Assembly: GCA_012960305.1 (NCBI GenBank)
Contig: DUBM01000020.1
Coordinates: forward strand, 248,001-312,000
Source of the DNA: Gammaproteobacteria bacterium
GTDB taxonomy: Bacteria; Pseudomonadota; Gammaproteobacteria; Pseudomonadales; Pseudohongiellaceae
Direction of reading: 5' to 3'
Length of the DNA stretch: 64,000 nt
The notes beneath the pieces are model-generated. The model saw only the letters and a list, made by a program, of their open reading frames with translations. It did not search any database and was not told the DNA's origin. Below, piece after piece: positions 1-9,175 of the stretch (within the stretch, counting starts at the first letter, position 1; each line of letters opens with the position of its first letter). Made by a program: the position numbers and the translations under genes.

Positions 1-1720
1 GCAAAATAGTTCTCAGCAATTGCTTGCTTCGATTGGTGCTGCAGCTAGCTCACTTGATCAAGATTTAGTTGAGCAAATAGCTCTAAATCAACTTATTGAA
101 GAAATCGTCTTGCGGCAATCAGCCGAGAGTGCATCCATGTCGATTTCAGATAATCGCATTGATCGATTAATTGTTGAAACAGACCGGTTTAAGGTAGGTG
201 GTGTTTTTGACCCTAATCTAGCTGCTAGAACAATAGCACTCCAGGGTTACACTATTCCTCAATATAAAGAGGCGCTTCGTCAGCAGTTTTTACTGGCTCA
301 ATTAGATCACGCCTATTCCAGTTCCAATTTTGTTATCGATATTGAATTAGAAAGGTTGGTCGAGCTAGCAGAGCAAACTCGAGATTTTCGATATGTCTCA
401 ATTCCAATGGGCACTAGAACCTTAGGAATAGCAATTAATGATGCGGAAATTCGGGCTTACTATGATGAAAACCAGGATCAATTCCGGGAAGACGAAACTG
501 TTTCTCTGAGCTATGTGCTTTTAGATAAGAGCGTCATTTCTGCGGAGATTGAACTGGAAGAAGTTTCTATTTTAGAACAATACGAAGCTGAACGATCGTC
601 ATTTGAAGGCTCTGCTGAAAAGAGAGCTTCACATATATTGTTCGAAGTTGGGGCCAGTTTTTCTGAGGAGCAAGCGATGAAGGCCGCTATAGCGGCACAA
701 GGAAGAATCGTTGGTGGTGAAGATTTTGCTTTGCTAGCATTAGAGCTCTCCAGTGATATCGTTTCCGCAGAAGAAGGCGGTGATATTGGCTATACGAATG
801 GCACTGCTTTTCCAGAACCAATAGAAGAAGCTTTAGAAGTTCTTCAGCTTGAAGAAATATCAGACCCTATAGTTTCGGAATTCGGAGTACACCTGGTTAA
901 ACTCACTGAGGATGTCGAAAGCGCTTTCCAGTCGTTCGAGGAAATTTCCGGTCGCATTGAGCGGGAACTTAAGAGTGCTGAAGTCGAGCTGATTTACTCC
1001 GAACGTCTCGCAGATTTGTCGAATTTGGCTTTTGAAACTGGAGATCTCATTACTATTTCGGAAGAATTGAGCCTGGAAATATTACAAAGCGAGGCATTTT
1101 CTCGTACAGGTGGAAGTGGGGTCTTTTCAAATCCGGCGTTAATTGCTGCTGCATTTTCCGATGACGTTTTGTTAGAGGGAAACAACAGCGACGTAATTGA
1201 ATTAAGTGACGCCCAATCTGCAGTAATCAGGTTAAGGGAGTTTACAGAAGCGATGGTGTTACCTTTAGCCGAAGTTCAACCTGAAATAGCAGTGATATTG
1301 CGCTCCAATATGGAGCGCAATGCTGTACAGGAGCTTGGTGATGAGCTTTTAAGCACTATTGGAAATGGTAGCATAGTGGAGACCCTTCTCGTGGAAAACG
1401 AATTAGAATGGATAAATGAAGAAACAGTTTCTAGAAGTTCTCCAGCGGTGAATCGACAGATAGTTGATCAAGCCTTCGCGATGCCGAAACCTGAATCAAG
1501 GGGTGGAATAGAAAGCCTAACTTTGAGCAATGGTACTTTTGTCGTAATTGAATTGAATCAAGTGAACCCGGGGTCCATGGAAATACTAGCCGATGATGAA
1601 CGTGAGTCAATTACTGATTCAATGTTAGTCGATTTTGGGAATAACGATTTCCAGGCGTACTTGGGGAACCTTAAGGAAAGCTCAGATATCAAAACTCAGT
1701 TAGCGGCGGACCGGTTTTAG
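1..1720 (+). CDS. ppiD: Peptidyl-prolyl cis-trans isomerase D (PpiD), 5'-truncated by the window edge
   Basis: Inner-membrane-anchored periplasmic chaperone that helps fold outer-membrane and secreted proteins. The open frame runs into the window edge (codons readable from position 2), so the N-terminal membrane anchor and true start lie outside; the TTG at 20 is not a real start. A SurA_N-like helical region comes first, with the FDPNLAA stretch typical of the family. A parvulin rotamase domain begins at RASHILFEV (about residue 200 of the visible part) and ends near FGVHLVKL. A long C-terminal SurA-like tail follows. About 570 residues are visible, against about 620 for full-length E. coli PpiD. 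PpiD rather than SurA is inferred from the long C-terminal half. The next gene is convergent on the minus strand, 92 bp away. Confidence 0.85.
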   Translation, partial: QNSSQQLLASIGAAASSLDQDLVEQIALNQLIEEIVLRQSAESASMSISDNRIDRLIVETDRFKVGGVFDPNLAARTIALQGYTIPQYKEALRQQFLLAQLDHAYSSSNFVIDIELERLVELAEQTRDFRYVSIPMGTRTLGIAINDAEIRAYYDENQDQFREDETVSLSYVLLDKSVISAEIELEEVSILEQYEAERSSFEGSAEKRASHILFEVGASFSEEQAMKAAIAAQGRIVGGEDFALLALELSSDIVSAEEGGDIGYTNGTAFPEPIEEALEVLQLEEISDPIVSEFGVHLVKLTEDVESAFQSFEEISGRIERELKSAEVELIYSERLADLSNLAFETGDLITISEELSLEILQSEAFSRTGGSGVFSNPALIAAAFSDDVLLEGNNSDVIELSDAQSAVIRLREFTEAMVLPLAEVQPEIAVILRSNMERNAVQELGDELLSTIGNGSIVETLLVENELEWINEETVSRSSPAVNRQIVDQAFAMPKPESRGGIESLTLSNGTFVVIELNQVNPGSMEILADDERESITDSMLVDFGNNDFQAYLGNLKESSDIKTQLAADRF

Positions 1721-1812
1721 ATCATACTGCTTCTACTTCAAGTATTTGCTCATGGCGTCAGATCCCTTCATAAGGTTCGAGCTACTAAGAAGTAGTAAGA
1801 GTTTTAAACATT

Positions 1813-3372
1813 CTATTTGATGCCATGCATAAAGTATTTGAGCAAGGGAGCAATTATTAACGCAAACACTCCGATACCTATACTGTACCAGCCAGCTGTT
1901 GAGTACACTTCCACATAGGCCGACAAAGCCGCTCCAGCATCAGCAACTTCCCCGCCGATGGTGTCAGAGCCTGTCATAGCTGCGATAGTGCCTGACACAT
2001 AGTTGCCAGCAGCTGAAGCTAAAAACCAACAACCCATCATCATACCAACCACACTAGGCACGGAAAGCTTGGTAGTCATAGATAGCCCTACAGGGGAGAT
2101 ACAAAGCTCACCTGTGGTATGCAACAAATAAAGCAGTACAAGCCAAATAAGCGCGACTTGAGTAGGGTCAGTGGCCAAAGACGCTCCGTAGACAAGAAAC
2201 AGAAATCCCAGACCAAGTTGTATCAGTGAAAGGGCAAATTTAGTTGGAGTTGATGGCTCCCAGCCTTTTTTGGCAAGATAGATCCAGGCAGCATTGAATA
2301 GAGGGGCTAGAATTATAATAAAAAAAGCATTCACGGATTGAAAAGCTGCAGCAGGTACTTCGAATCCAAAAATAACTCTGTCAACGTTGCGATCGGTCAT
2401 CAAATTTAGTGAGCTGCCTGTTTGTTCAAACAGCCCCCAAAAGACGATTTGGTAACTCATTAAAAACAAACAAACCAGCATACGATTTCGGTCGTGTGTT
2501 TCGCATTTTAAAAAGCCATACATAACAACTACTAATGTCATAGTGACAAGTGAGGCTCCCACCAGCCCTCCCACCACTGCACGATTCTGCATTAGCTGCC
2601 AACACACCAAGACCCCAAGCAAGGTTAAAATATAGATAGCGATTTCTCGATTTATGCCGGGAAGTAGGATTTGTTTTAATAATTCTGGTCGCTTGGGTTT
2701 GCCTGCGTCTCCAAATAAATGCTTGCCTCTAATAAAAACCAATAGTCCGAAGAGCATGCCAATGCCAGCAGCACCAAACCCCCAGCCGAAACCCTTATAT
2801 TGAAGTAGAAAGCCGCAGGCGATCGCGCCTAAGAAGGAACCTAAGTTAATTCCCATATAGAAAAGGGTGAATGCACCATCGCGGCGAGGGTCTCGGCGCT
2901 CATACATAGACCCAACCAAGGTCGAGATGTTTGCTTTCAAGAAGCCCACGCCCATTATGATGAGGGCTAGTGACATGTAAAAAATTTGCATATAGAACGG
3001 GTCGCGCTCAATAGACATTTTTCCTTGAACAGTTATCTCAATAGCTTGCGACCCTTCAATTGCCATCCCCATGTGCCCCGTCACAAGCAAAATCGCTCCA
3101 AGAATGACTGCCTTTGAGGGGCCTAAATATCGGTCGGCGACGATGCCCCCAATAACCGGAGTAATGTAGACCAGGGAAATATAGGCGCCATAGATGCCAG
3201 CAGCAGCTTCATCGGAAAAAAGAAAGTGCTGAGTCAAATAGAAGATGAGTAGGGCGCGCATCCCATAGTAGCTAAAGCGTTCCCACATCTCAGTAAGGAA
3301 ACAAATAACTAAGCCCTTAGGGTGGCCGAAGAATTCATTTGAAGAACTGGCAGAAACGGAGGTATCGCTCAT
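1813..3372 (-). CDS. POT/PTR2-family proton-dependent oligopeptide transporter
   Basis: Predicted 519-residue inner-membrane symporter taking up di- and tripeptides with protons. The N-terminus carries the POT signature region TEMWERFSYYGMRALL (ExxERFxYY) in helix 1, followed by GGIVADRYLG in the helix 2-3 loop. The FYMGINLGSFLGA segment matches the second PTR2 signature. Hydrophobic segments fit 12-14 transmembrane helices. The ATG at 3372 is used. It lies 38 bp downstream of mltD on the same strand, so cotranscription is possible, though the functions are unrelated. Substrate within the family (DtpA/B/T-like) cannot be told from sequence alone. Confidence 0.9.
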   Translation of the reverse strand: MSDTSVSASSSNEFFGHPKGLVICFLTEMWERFSYYGMRALLIFYLTQHFLFSDEAAAGIYGAYISLVYITPVIGGIVADRYLGPSKAVILGAILLVTGHMGMAIEGSQAIEITVQGKMSIERDPFYMQIFYMSLALIIMGVGFLKANISTLVGSMYERRDPRRDGAFTLFYMGINLGSFLGAIACGFLLQYKGFGWGFGAAGIGMLFGLLVFIRGKHLFGDAGKPKRPELLKQILLPGINREIAIYILTLLGVLVCWQLMQNRAVVGGLVGASLVTMTLVVVMYGFLKCETHDRNRMLVCLFLMSYQIVFWGLFEQTGSSLNLMTDRNVDRVIFGFEVPAAAFQSVNAFFIIILAPLFNAAWIYLAKKGWEPSTPTKFALSLIQLGLGFLFLVYGASLATDPTQVALIWLVLLYLLHTTGELCISPVGLSMTTKLSVPSVVGMMMGCWFLASAAGNYVSGTIAAMTGSDTIGGEVADAGAALSAYVEVYSTAGWYSIGIGVFALIIAPLLKYFMHGIK

Positions 3373-3410
3373 GTGTTTAATCTTATATTGTTATTATTGT
3401 AGTTCTGACA

Positions 3411-5033
3411 TCACAGACTGACTTTGAGCAACTGTCCTGGATAGATGATGCTATCAATCGCTATATTATTAAGGCTAAGTAACTGCTCCAAAGATACGCC
3501 AACGCGGCGAGCTATGCTTGCCATAGTATCGCCGCGACGAACGCTGTATTCGGTCCTGCTAGTAGCGAGGGATCCTTCGACTACTGCAGTTGTGGCTGAA
3601 TCAGCAAAATTTAGGTTTAGTATCTGGCCAGGCTGCAGTAATTCACTGAGTTCTATGTTGTTCCGTCGGGCGATATCTCGAGACCTAATATCGTAGCGCC
3701 TGGCAATAGTCCAGAGGTTCTCGCCTCTGCGGACGGTGTGTTTAGCTGGCACGGGAATCGAAACGGAGTTTCTACGTCTGTAGTTGGGAATAGCAGCCGC
3801 AACATTAATACTGCTGCGCGGGATTAGGAGTGAGTCGCCAGCAATTATTCGGCTACTGCGCAGTTGATTGACTGTTTGTAGTATGTCTACTCTGGTTCCT
3901 AGTTTTGTGGCGATGCCGCCTAAGGTGTCTCCGGAGCGAATTTCATATCTATCCCAAGTGACTAACTCTTGTTTGCCCACGTCGGCTAAATTGACAATTA
4001 GAGCCTGGGAATTTTCTATAGGCACAACTAAGTGTTGTGGTGAGTCTGGGTGGGTTGCCCACTGCTGGTAACCTGGATTCAGCGAGCGTAAAAGTCCATG
4101 GTCCATGTTTGCCAAATTTGCAGCTTGAGCAATATCAATTTGGGCGCCGATCTCTACGACCGCTAAGGGTTCTTGATTTGGGATGGGCGAAAGCGCAATA
4201 CCAAATTTTTTGTCATTACTAATGATGACAGCTAAAGCCAAAATTTTGGGAACATGTGAACGTGTTTCTCTGGCCAATGGTAGGTCCCAAAACTCTGCTT
4301 TTGAATTTTCGTCGTTTATTTCACTACTAGCATTGTTTTTATTCCAGCGGCGTATTGCTTTGCGAACATTTCCTTCACCCGTATTATACGCGGCGAGAGC
4401 AATTAACCAGTCTTCATCGAATTGATTATAAAGTTGTTCAAGGTAATCAAGAGCTGCAATTGTGGATGCTCGGGGGTCTTTGCGGCCGTCATACCACCAG
4501 TCTTGTTGTAAGCCGAATGATTGACCCGTTGAGCCGAGAAATTGCCAAAGCCCAACGGCATGTTTCGTGGAGTAGGCGTTAGGATTAAAAGTACTTTCCA
4601 CGATCGGCAGTAACGTTAATTCTTGCGGCAAGTCCCGCCGGTCAATTTCCTCCACAATCCAGTGAAGAAAAGGTGATGCTCGTGCGGTAACGGTATCAAA
4701 ATAACGTTGATTATCTGTATAGCTATTAAGCTGAGTGATTACTTCTTCCTGATTATAAAAATCATTTAGTTGAAAGCCTGCTTTTATCCTCTCCCATAGA
4801 TCTTCATAGCTTATTTCAATCTCTGATTGGGAAATAATTGTTGCTTCAATTTTGTTAGTTACTGCAACAGGGGCAGCGGCTTTGATTTCTAGCGCTTGAT
4901 TAATATCCTCGTCAGCCACAACGGCAGTTTCCGAGGTTGATTGGCAACCGACTAAGCTAGTGAGTGAGAGTCCGAGGCAAAATGCCCGAAGCAAATTGTT
5001 TTTATAGGGGCTGCGAGTATTTGATAAAATCAT
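3411..5033 (-). CDS. mltD: Membrane-bound lytic murein transglycosylase D (lipoprotein)
   Basis: Outer-membrane-anchored enzyme that cleaves the MurNAc-GlcNAc bond of peptidoglycan with formation of 1,6-anhydro-MurNAc. Starting at the ATG at 5033 gives 540 residues with a short basic N-region (SPYKNNLLR), a hydrophobic core and a lipobox ending SLVGC, so the lipidated Cys is residue 30. The SLT domain has the catalytic Glu in LLPIVESTFNP (Glu146) and the AVGLWQFLGSTGQ motif. Three LysM peptidoglycan-binding repeats fill roughly the last 180 residues (RSGDTLGGIA, RRGENLWTIA, RRGDTMASIA). An upstream ATG at 5114 would add 27 residues before the signal peptide and is less likely; neither start has a strong ribosome site. 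The neighbouring divergent methyltransferase/rnhA/dnaQ order matches the usual mltD context. Confidence 0.92.
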   Translation of the reverse strand: MILSNTRSPYKNNLLRAFCLGLSLTSLVGCQSTSETAVVADEDINQALEIKAAAPVAVTNKIEATIISQSEIEISYEDLWERIKAGFQLNDFYNQEEVITQLNSYTDNQRYFDTVTARASPFLHWIVEEIDRRDLPQELTLLPIVESTFNPNAYSTKHAVGLWQFLGSTGQSFGLQQDWWYDGRKDPRASTIAALDYLEQLYNQFDEDWLIALAAYNTGEGNVRKAIRRWNKNNASSEINDENSKAEFWDLPLARETRSHVPKILALAVIISNDKKFGIALSPIPNQEPLAVVEIGAQIDIAQAANLANMDHGLLRSLNPGYQQWATHPDSPQHLVVPIENSQALIVNLADVGKQELVTWDRYEIRSGDTLGGIATKLGTRVDILQTVNQLRSSRIIAGDSLLIPRSSINVAAAIPNYRRRNSVSIPVPAKHTVRRGENLWTIARRYDIRSRDIARRNNIELSELLQPGQILNLNFADSATTAVVEGSLATSRTEYSVRRGDTMASIARRVGVSLEQLLSLNNIAIDSIIYPGQLLKVSL

Positions 5034-5429
5034 TATTGTTGAGAAAGGTGCATCATAAACACTCTTTCTATGGGCGTAATGCGATGGAAGCTCTAACTTC
5101 ATTATCTGAGGCATTGCTAGGGTGAGCTTTCAATTCTCTACGCCAATACGGGCTCCTTACTGCTTGATGGTTAAATCTAGTTCACCTTGGACACTAGAAG
5201 AGGGGTAGGGTTCCCGAAACCCCGTGTCTGCAATGGCCATAGTGCAATGTAGTGAATTAATCAGCGCTTCTTGCATGAGAATTCTTCTATATAGTTGTCT
5301 GAGAATGCTTCCATCCAGTGTATATTGTTCTTTATAATTTAAGTGGTTAGCCAAAAAACGGTCATGATATAGAGGCGTGGAACGATTACAAGTCGCCAAT
5401 TAGCAAAATAATGGACGGAATAACATAAA
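5034..5429. other. Intergenic region, mltD / methyltransferase divergent promoters
   Basis: This 396-bp gap separates two divergent genes and should hold both promoters. An 80-codon open frame on the minus strand (5157-5399, TTG start) has no recognisable family, no ribosome site and no biased composition, so I do not call it a gene. In related bacteria gloB often lies here; I see no remnant of it on either strand. Confidence 0.5.
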
Positions 5430-6221
5430 TTGAGCCTTCTAACTAAACAAGAAACTAAGCGTCGATCGTTCCAGAGTCTACCGGATTCAGATATGTTGTC
5501 AGCGTTGGTTAGTCAGTGGTTTCAGTCCGCTCAAGGTATCTGTGCTTTGGAAAGCGAACGCAAAATAGTAAATTCTTTAATTGAGAGGATGTTTGGTTAC
5601 CATATTCTGCAAGTCGGGTGCAGTGATGAAATATCGTTAATAAACGAAAGCCCCGTTGGTCACAAAATTATATTTGCATCTCAATTTAGAGCTGGTGAGG
5701 GCGGTGCGGTTGCTAATAATGAAGAGCTACCTTTAGCAAATGACAGCATTGACGTCATTCTTATCCATCACGCTTTGGATTTTACCGAAAACAGCCATCG
5801 ATTGCTAAGAGAAGTAACTAGAGTGTTACGACCTGGAGGACAATTAATAATTGTCGGATTTAATCCTTGGAGTTATTGGGGATTATGGAAATTCTTTAAA
5901 AGGAAAATTAATATACCTTGGTGTGGTCGTTTTATTTCCAAAAGAAGATTATCAGATTGGCTGCAGCTATTGGGTTTGCAAATTGAATCTACCAGTTATG
6001 GTTTGCATTTTCTGCCTTTTAAATTTTTCAAGTTACTAAAAAACTCCGATAAGATTGAAAAATTTGGTAACCGGATAAAGAGTCCTCTCGGTGGCGCATA
6101 TTTTATATCTTGTGTGAAGCAGGTGCTGCCATTAACTCCGATAATTCCGCGTTGGAAACCGATGCGCGCCCGTGCTACTTCTATGCCGGCGGCAGAGAAT
6201 ATTCGCGCTAAGGTACATTAA
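5430..6221 (+). CDS. Class I SAM-dependent methyltransferase (YafS-like)
   Basis: A 263-residue cytoplasmic protein with a degenerate motif I (HILQVGCSD), a conserved LPLANDSIDVILIHHALDF segment and post-motif III VTRVLRPGGQLIIVGFNPWSYWG, all typical of the Methyltransf_11 fold. Position between mltD and rnhA matches E. coli yafS, for which no substrate is established. The start used is TTG at 5430; the ATG at 5493 (residue 22, MLSALVSQWF) aligns better with the usual family N-terminus and is a fair alternative. It is followed 27 bp later by rnhA on the same strand, so the three genes through dnaQ may form one transcript. Confidence 0.8.
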   Translation: MSLLTKQETKRRSFQSLPDSDMLSALVSQWFQSAQGICALESERKIVNSLIERMFGYHILQVGCSDEISLINESPVGHKIIFASQFRAGEGGAVANNEELPLANDSIDVILIHHALDFTENSHRLLREVTRVLRPGGQLIIVGFNPWSYWGLWKFFKRKINIPWCGRFISKRRLSDWLQLLGLQIESTSYGLHFLPFKFFKLLKNSDKIEKFGNRIKSPLGGAYFISCVKQVLPLTPIIPRWKPMRARATSMPAAENIRAKVH

Positions 6222-6248
6222 CGAAAAGAGAGAGAGTGCGTTTCCCAC

Positions 6249-6689
6249 ATGACTGAAACTGTAGAGATGTATACCGATGGAGCCTGCAGGGGAAATCCAG
6301 GCAAAGGCGGCTGGGGTGTGTTATTACGTTACGGTGATGTTGACAAAACTATATATGGTGGCGAGCTAATGTCCACCAACAATCGCATGGAGATGACCGC
6401 GGTAATAAAAGGGCTGGAAGCGCTAACTCGTGCGAGTCATGTTTTGATTACCACCGACTCCAAATATGTGCTCAAAGGAATGACGGAATGGTTAAGCAAT
6501 TGGAAAGCCCGTAACTGGAGAACTGCGAGCAAAAAACCCGTCCAGAATGTTGAATTGTGGAAACAGCTAGATGTGCTCGTGAGTCAGCATAGCGTCGAAT
6601 GGAGTTGGGTCAAAGGACACAGCGGTCATACTGAAAATGAGATTGCCGATCAATTGGCAAATTTAGGAATTGACGAATTAATAGAATAG
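6249..6689 (+). CDS. rnhA: Ribonuclease HI
   Basis: Cleaves RNA in RNA:DNA hybrids, removing R-loops and primer remnants. The 146-residue length is close to E. coli RNase HI (155). All catalytic residues are present at the E. coli numbering: Asp10 (MYTDGACRGNPG), Glu48 (NNRMEMTA), Asp70 (ITTDSKY), His124 (VKGHSGH) and Asp134 (NEIADQLA). It sits between the methyltransferase gene and dnaQ on the same strand; in E. coli rnhA and dnaQ are adjacent but divergent, whereas here they are tandem. Confidence 0.97.
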   Translation: MTETVEMYTDGACRGNPGKGGWGVLLRYGDVDKTIYGGELMSTNNRMEMTAVIKGLEALTRASHVLITTDSKYVLKGMTEWLSNWKARNWRTASKKPVQNVELWKQLDVLVSQHSVEWSWVKGHSGHTENEIADQLANLGIDELIE

Positions 6690-6749
6690 AATGAGTCTTA
6701 GCCGTCGTTGTTCTACCTGAAAATAAATTCAACATACTATGAAAACCTA

Positions 6750-7469
6750 ATGCGACAGATAGTTCTAGACACAGAAACAACAGGACTTGACCCTCTACAA
6801 GGGCATCGGATTATCGAAATTGGCTGTGTTGAAATTGAGAACAGACGACTAACAGGGAGCCACTTTCAACGATATATAAATCCTCATCGAGAAATTGATG
6901 TTGGTGCTATCGAGGTCCATGGAATCACTAGCGAATTTCTTGCCGATAAGCCTAGCTTTAAGCAGGTGGAAGCGGATTTTCTCGAATTTGTAGCAGATTC
7001 AGAATTAATTATTCATAACGCTCCTTTTGATTTGGGCTTTCTAAATTATGAATTGAAAAACGCGAGTGCTAATGCTGAAGACCTGCAAACAATTTGCTCG
7101 GTTTTAGACACTCTAGTAATGGCAAGAGAGAAGCACCCCGGCCAACGTAATAGCCTTGATGCTCTGTGCAAACGTTATGGCGTCGACAACACCCAAAGGG
7201 AGCTTCATGGAGCCCTGCTGGATGCTGAAATCCTTGCGGATGTCTATCTTTTAATGACCAGTGGGCAATCCAGCTTGTCATTGCGAGAAGAGCAAACTGA
7301 AGTCTCACGCAAAGCCCGGAAGAAGCGCAAACTCGATCCAAACCGTCAGCCCTTACCTGTGGTGCTAGCTACTGAAAAAGAGCTAGCAGAGCACGAGAGC
7401 CGCCTTCATGCAATTGACAGTAGTAGCGAAGATGGCTGTCTCTGGCTAAGCCTAGATGGAAAGGCCTGA
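6750..7469 (+). CDS. dnaQ: DNA polymerase III epsilon subunit (3'-5' proofreading exonuclease)
   Basis: Proofreading subunit of the replicative polymerase core. With the ATG at 6750 the protein is 239 residues and begins MRQIVLDTETTGLDP, the normal family start; a TTG at 6708 would add 14 unlikely residues. Exo I is DTETTG (Asp7, Glu9), Exo II includes HNAPFDLGFLNYEL, and Exo III is HGALLDAEILADVYL with the His and Asp of the DEDDh class. The MTSGQSSL segment and basic linker lead to a C-terminal tail expected to bind the alpha subunit. It is downstream of rnhA by about 60 bp. Confidence 0.96.
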   Translation: MRQIVLDTETTGLDPLQGHRIIEIGCVEIENRRLTGSHFQRYINPHREIDVGAIEVHGITSEFLADKPSFKQVEADFLEFVADSELIIHNAPFDLGFLNYELKNASANAEDLQTICSVLDTLVMAREKHPGQRNSLDALCKRYGVDNTQRELHGALLDAEILADVYLLMTSGQSSLSLREEQTEVSRKARKKRKLDPNRQPLPVVLATEKELAEHESRLHAIDSSSEDGCLWLSLDGKA

Positions 7470-7693
7470 ATCCCGCGTAATCAGCTCATTACTGGCTATA
7501 TTAGAGAGTGAGAACTGTTCGGTTTATCTTGAATAGCCGACATTTAATCTATACTATTTAGCGCTTTTGAGCCTGACAGAAAGGCAAATTAATAGCCGCT
7601 GTATAGCATAAGAAATAGCAATCTTTAACGTATAAAATAGATTTGTTAAAGCAATGCTTTAGAATAAGCGGAAGATCCTTGAGGAAGTAAAAA

Positions 7694-9034
7694 ATGGAAG
7701 AGATAGTTTGGAATAATGAAATGATGTGGTCAGCGATTGTTTTGGCGGCTACTTTCGTTGCAATTTTTACGGAAGGGATTCACAAAATACATCGAGTTAA
7801 ATGCGCCATGGCTGGCGCGGCTACTATGATCGTTGTCGGACAGGTAATGGGTTTTTACAGTCCAGATGAGGCAGTCCATGCCATTGACTGGAATGTAGTA
7901 TTTCTCCTAGGTGGAATGATGACGATTGTGGCGATCATGATTCCAACCGGCGGCTTTCAACAGCTGGCATACAAGATCGCAGATTTCAGTAAGGGTAGGC
8001 TATTCTTATTATTAGCTCTTATGGGTTCCTTGGTTACTGGATTGTCTTTACTGCTAGATAATGTCACTACAGTAGTGATCTTTGGACCGCTGATCATACT
8101 TATTTGCCAATCCCTTCGCGTCAATGCGATTCCATTCTTGCTAGCTGCTGCGCTCCTGTCCGATACAGGCGGCGTTGCTACACTGGTTGGTGATCCGCCT
8201 AATCTTATGATTGGCTCTGCCTTTGGAATCGACTTCAATACCTTTGTGATTCACATGGGTGGTATGGTTCTTGTTGCGTGGGTGGTAGTTCTGGTAATGC
8301 TGCGCCTTTTGTTCAAAAAGGAGTTAGCAGTTATACCTGCTGAACTCGATTTGAAAGATAGAGAGCCATTATCGGACCCCAAAACTTGGTATGGAGCTCT
8401 TGGTGTTCTTGGTATCATGGTAATCGGTTTTATCATGCACAATGCTTTGCATTGGGAACCTTGGTTTGTAACAGCTCTCGGACTTACAGCGCTAGCATTC
8501 ATCGGTAAAGATATTGATATGGAAGAGGCTTTCGCTCACACCGAGCTTGCCCTGCTTATGTTCTTCATCTCTTTATTTATTATTGTTGGAGGTGTAGAGC
8601 ACAGTCAATTCCTCGAATATCTTGGGACATTTATCATTCCTTTCGTAGAAGAAGACTTGTTGACGGCAACGTTAATTCTTCTTTGGGTAGCAGCAATTCT
8701 TTCGGCAGCTATCGATAACATTCCTTTCACCGCAGCTATGATTCCGATTATTGCGGGCATGGAAAGTCAGGGGATCAATGTGACTCCACTTTTCTGGGGC
8801 TTAGCAGCAGGTGTTGGTATGGGCGGCAACGGAACTCATATTGGTTCTACCGCGAATGTCTTTATCGTCACTATTTCTGAAAAGATGGCGAAAGATGCAG
8901 GTGATCCTAGCTTGGCTATCACCCCGGGCATGTGGATGAGAAAAGGATTGCCAGTCATGCTAGTGACCTTGGTTACTTGTACCATCATTATGTACTTATT
9001 CTGGGATTTCTTTTCTACTCCAATCATACGTTGA
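7694..9034 (+). CDS. ArsB/NhaD superfamily ion transporter
   Basis: A 446-residue polytopic inner-membrane protein of the ion transporter (IT) superfamily that includes ArsB, NhaD and the P protein. The repeat motifs DNVTTVVIFGP and DTGGVATLVGDPPNLMIGS in the first half, and DNIPFTAAMIPI and GGNGTHIGSTANV in the second, are the paired re-entrant loop signatures of the family. Around 11-12 hydrophobic segments are visible. A ribosome site (TTGAGGAAG) precedes the ATG. It is monocistronic, with a 224-bp upstream gap and a strong terminator after it. Na+/H+ exchange is a reasonable guess for a marine bacterium, but the substrate cannot be assigned from sequence. Confidence 0.85.
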   Translation: MEEIVWNNEMMWSAIVLAATFVAIFTEGIHKIHRVKCAMAGAATMIVVGQVMGFYSPDEAVHAIDWNVVFLLGGMMTIVAIMIPTGGFQQLAYKIADFSKGRLFLLLALMGSLVTGLSLLLDNVTTVVIFGPLIILICQSLRVNAIPFLLAAALLSDTGGVATLVGDPPNLMIGSAFGIDFNTFVIHMGGMVLVAWVVVLVMLRLLFKKELAVIPAELDLKDREPLSDPKTWYGALGVLGIMVIGFIMHNALHWEPWFVTALGLTALAFIGKDIDMEEAFAHTELALLMFFISLFIIVGGVEHSQFLEYLGTFIIPFVEEDLLTATLILLWVAAILSAAIDNIPFTAAMIPIIAGMESQGINVTPLFWGLAAGVGMGGNGTHIGSTANVFIVTISEKMAKDAGDPSLAITPGMWMRKGLPVMLVTLVTCTIIMYLFWDFFSTPIIR

Positions 9035-9041
9035 TTTAGAA

Positions 9042-9074
9042 CGCGCTGTGGGGCGATCCACAGCGCGCTTTCTT
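9042..9074 (+). terminator. Rho-independent terminator after the ArsB/NhaD-type transporter gene
   Basis: A perfect 10-bp stem (9042-9051 with 9058-9067), six-base loop GGCGAT and pyrimidine-rich tail CTTTCTT. It begins 8 bp after the stop codon at 9034. Confidence 0.85.
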
Positions 9075-9175
9075 AAATTAGTGTTCTTCCGTCAGGGTTA
9101 ATTCATCGAATTTCAACGACCAGTATTTAACCTCCCTATTAAGAAAAAACCACTAAGTAGGATAATTTAAGTTCT

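Noticed and set aside
1728..1812. Terminator between ppiD and the POT transporter gene
   Set aside because: The only hairpin (CTACT/AGTAG) has a 5-bp stem and a weak T-tract, below what I would call.
5157..5399. 80-codon minus-strand frame between mltD and the methyltransferase gene
   Set aside because: TTG start, no ribosome site, no recognisable family and it fills the divergent promoter space.
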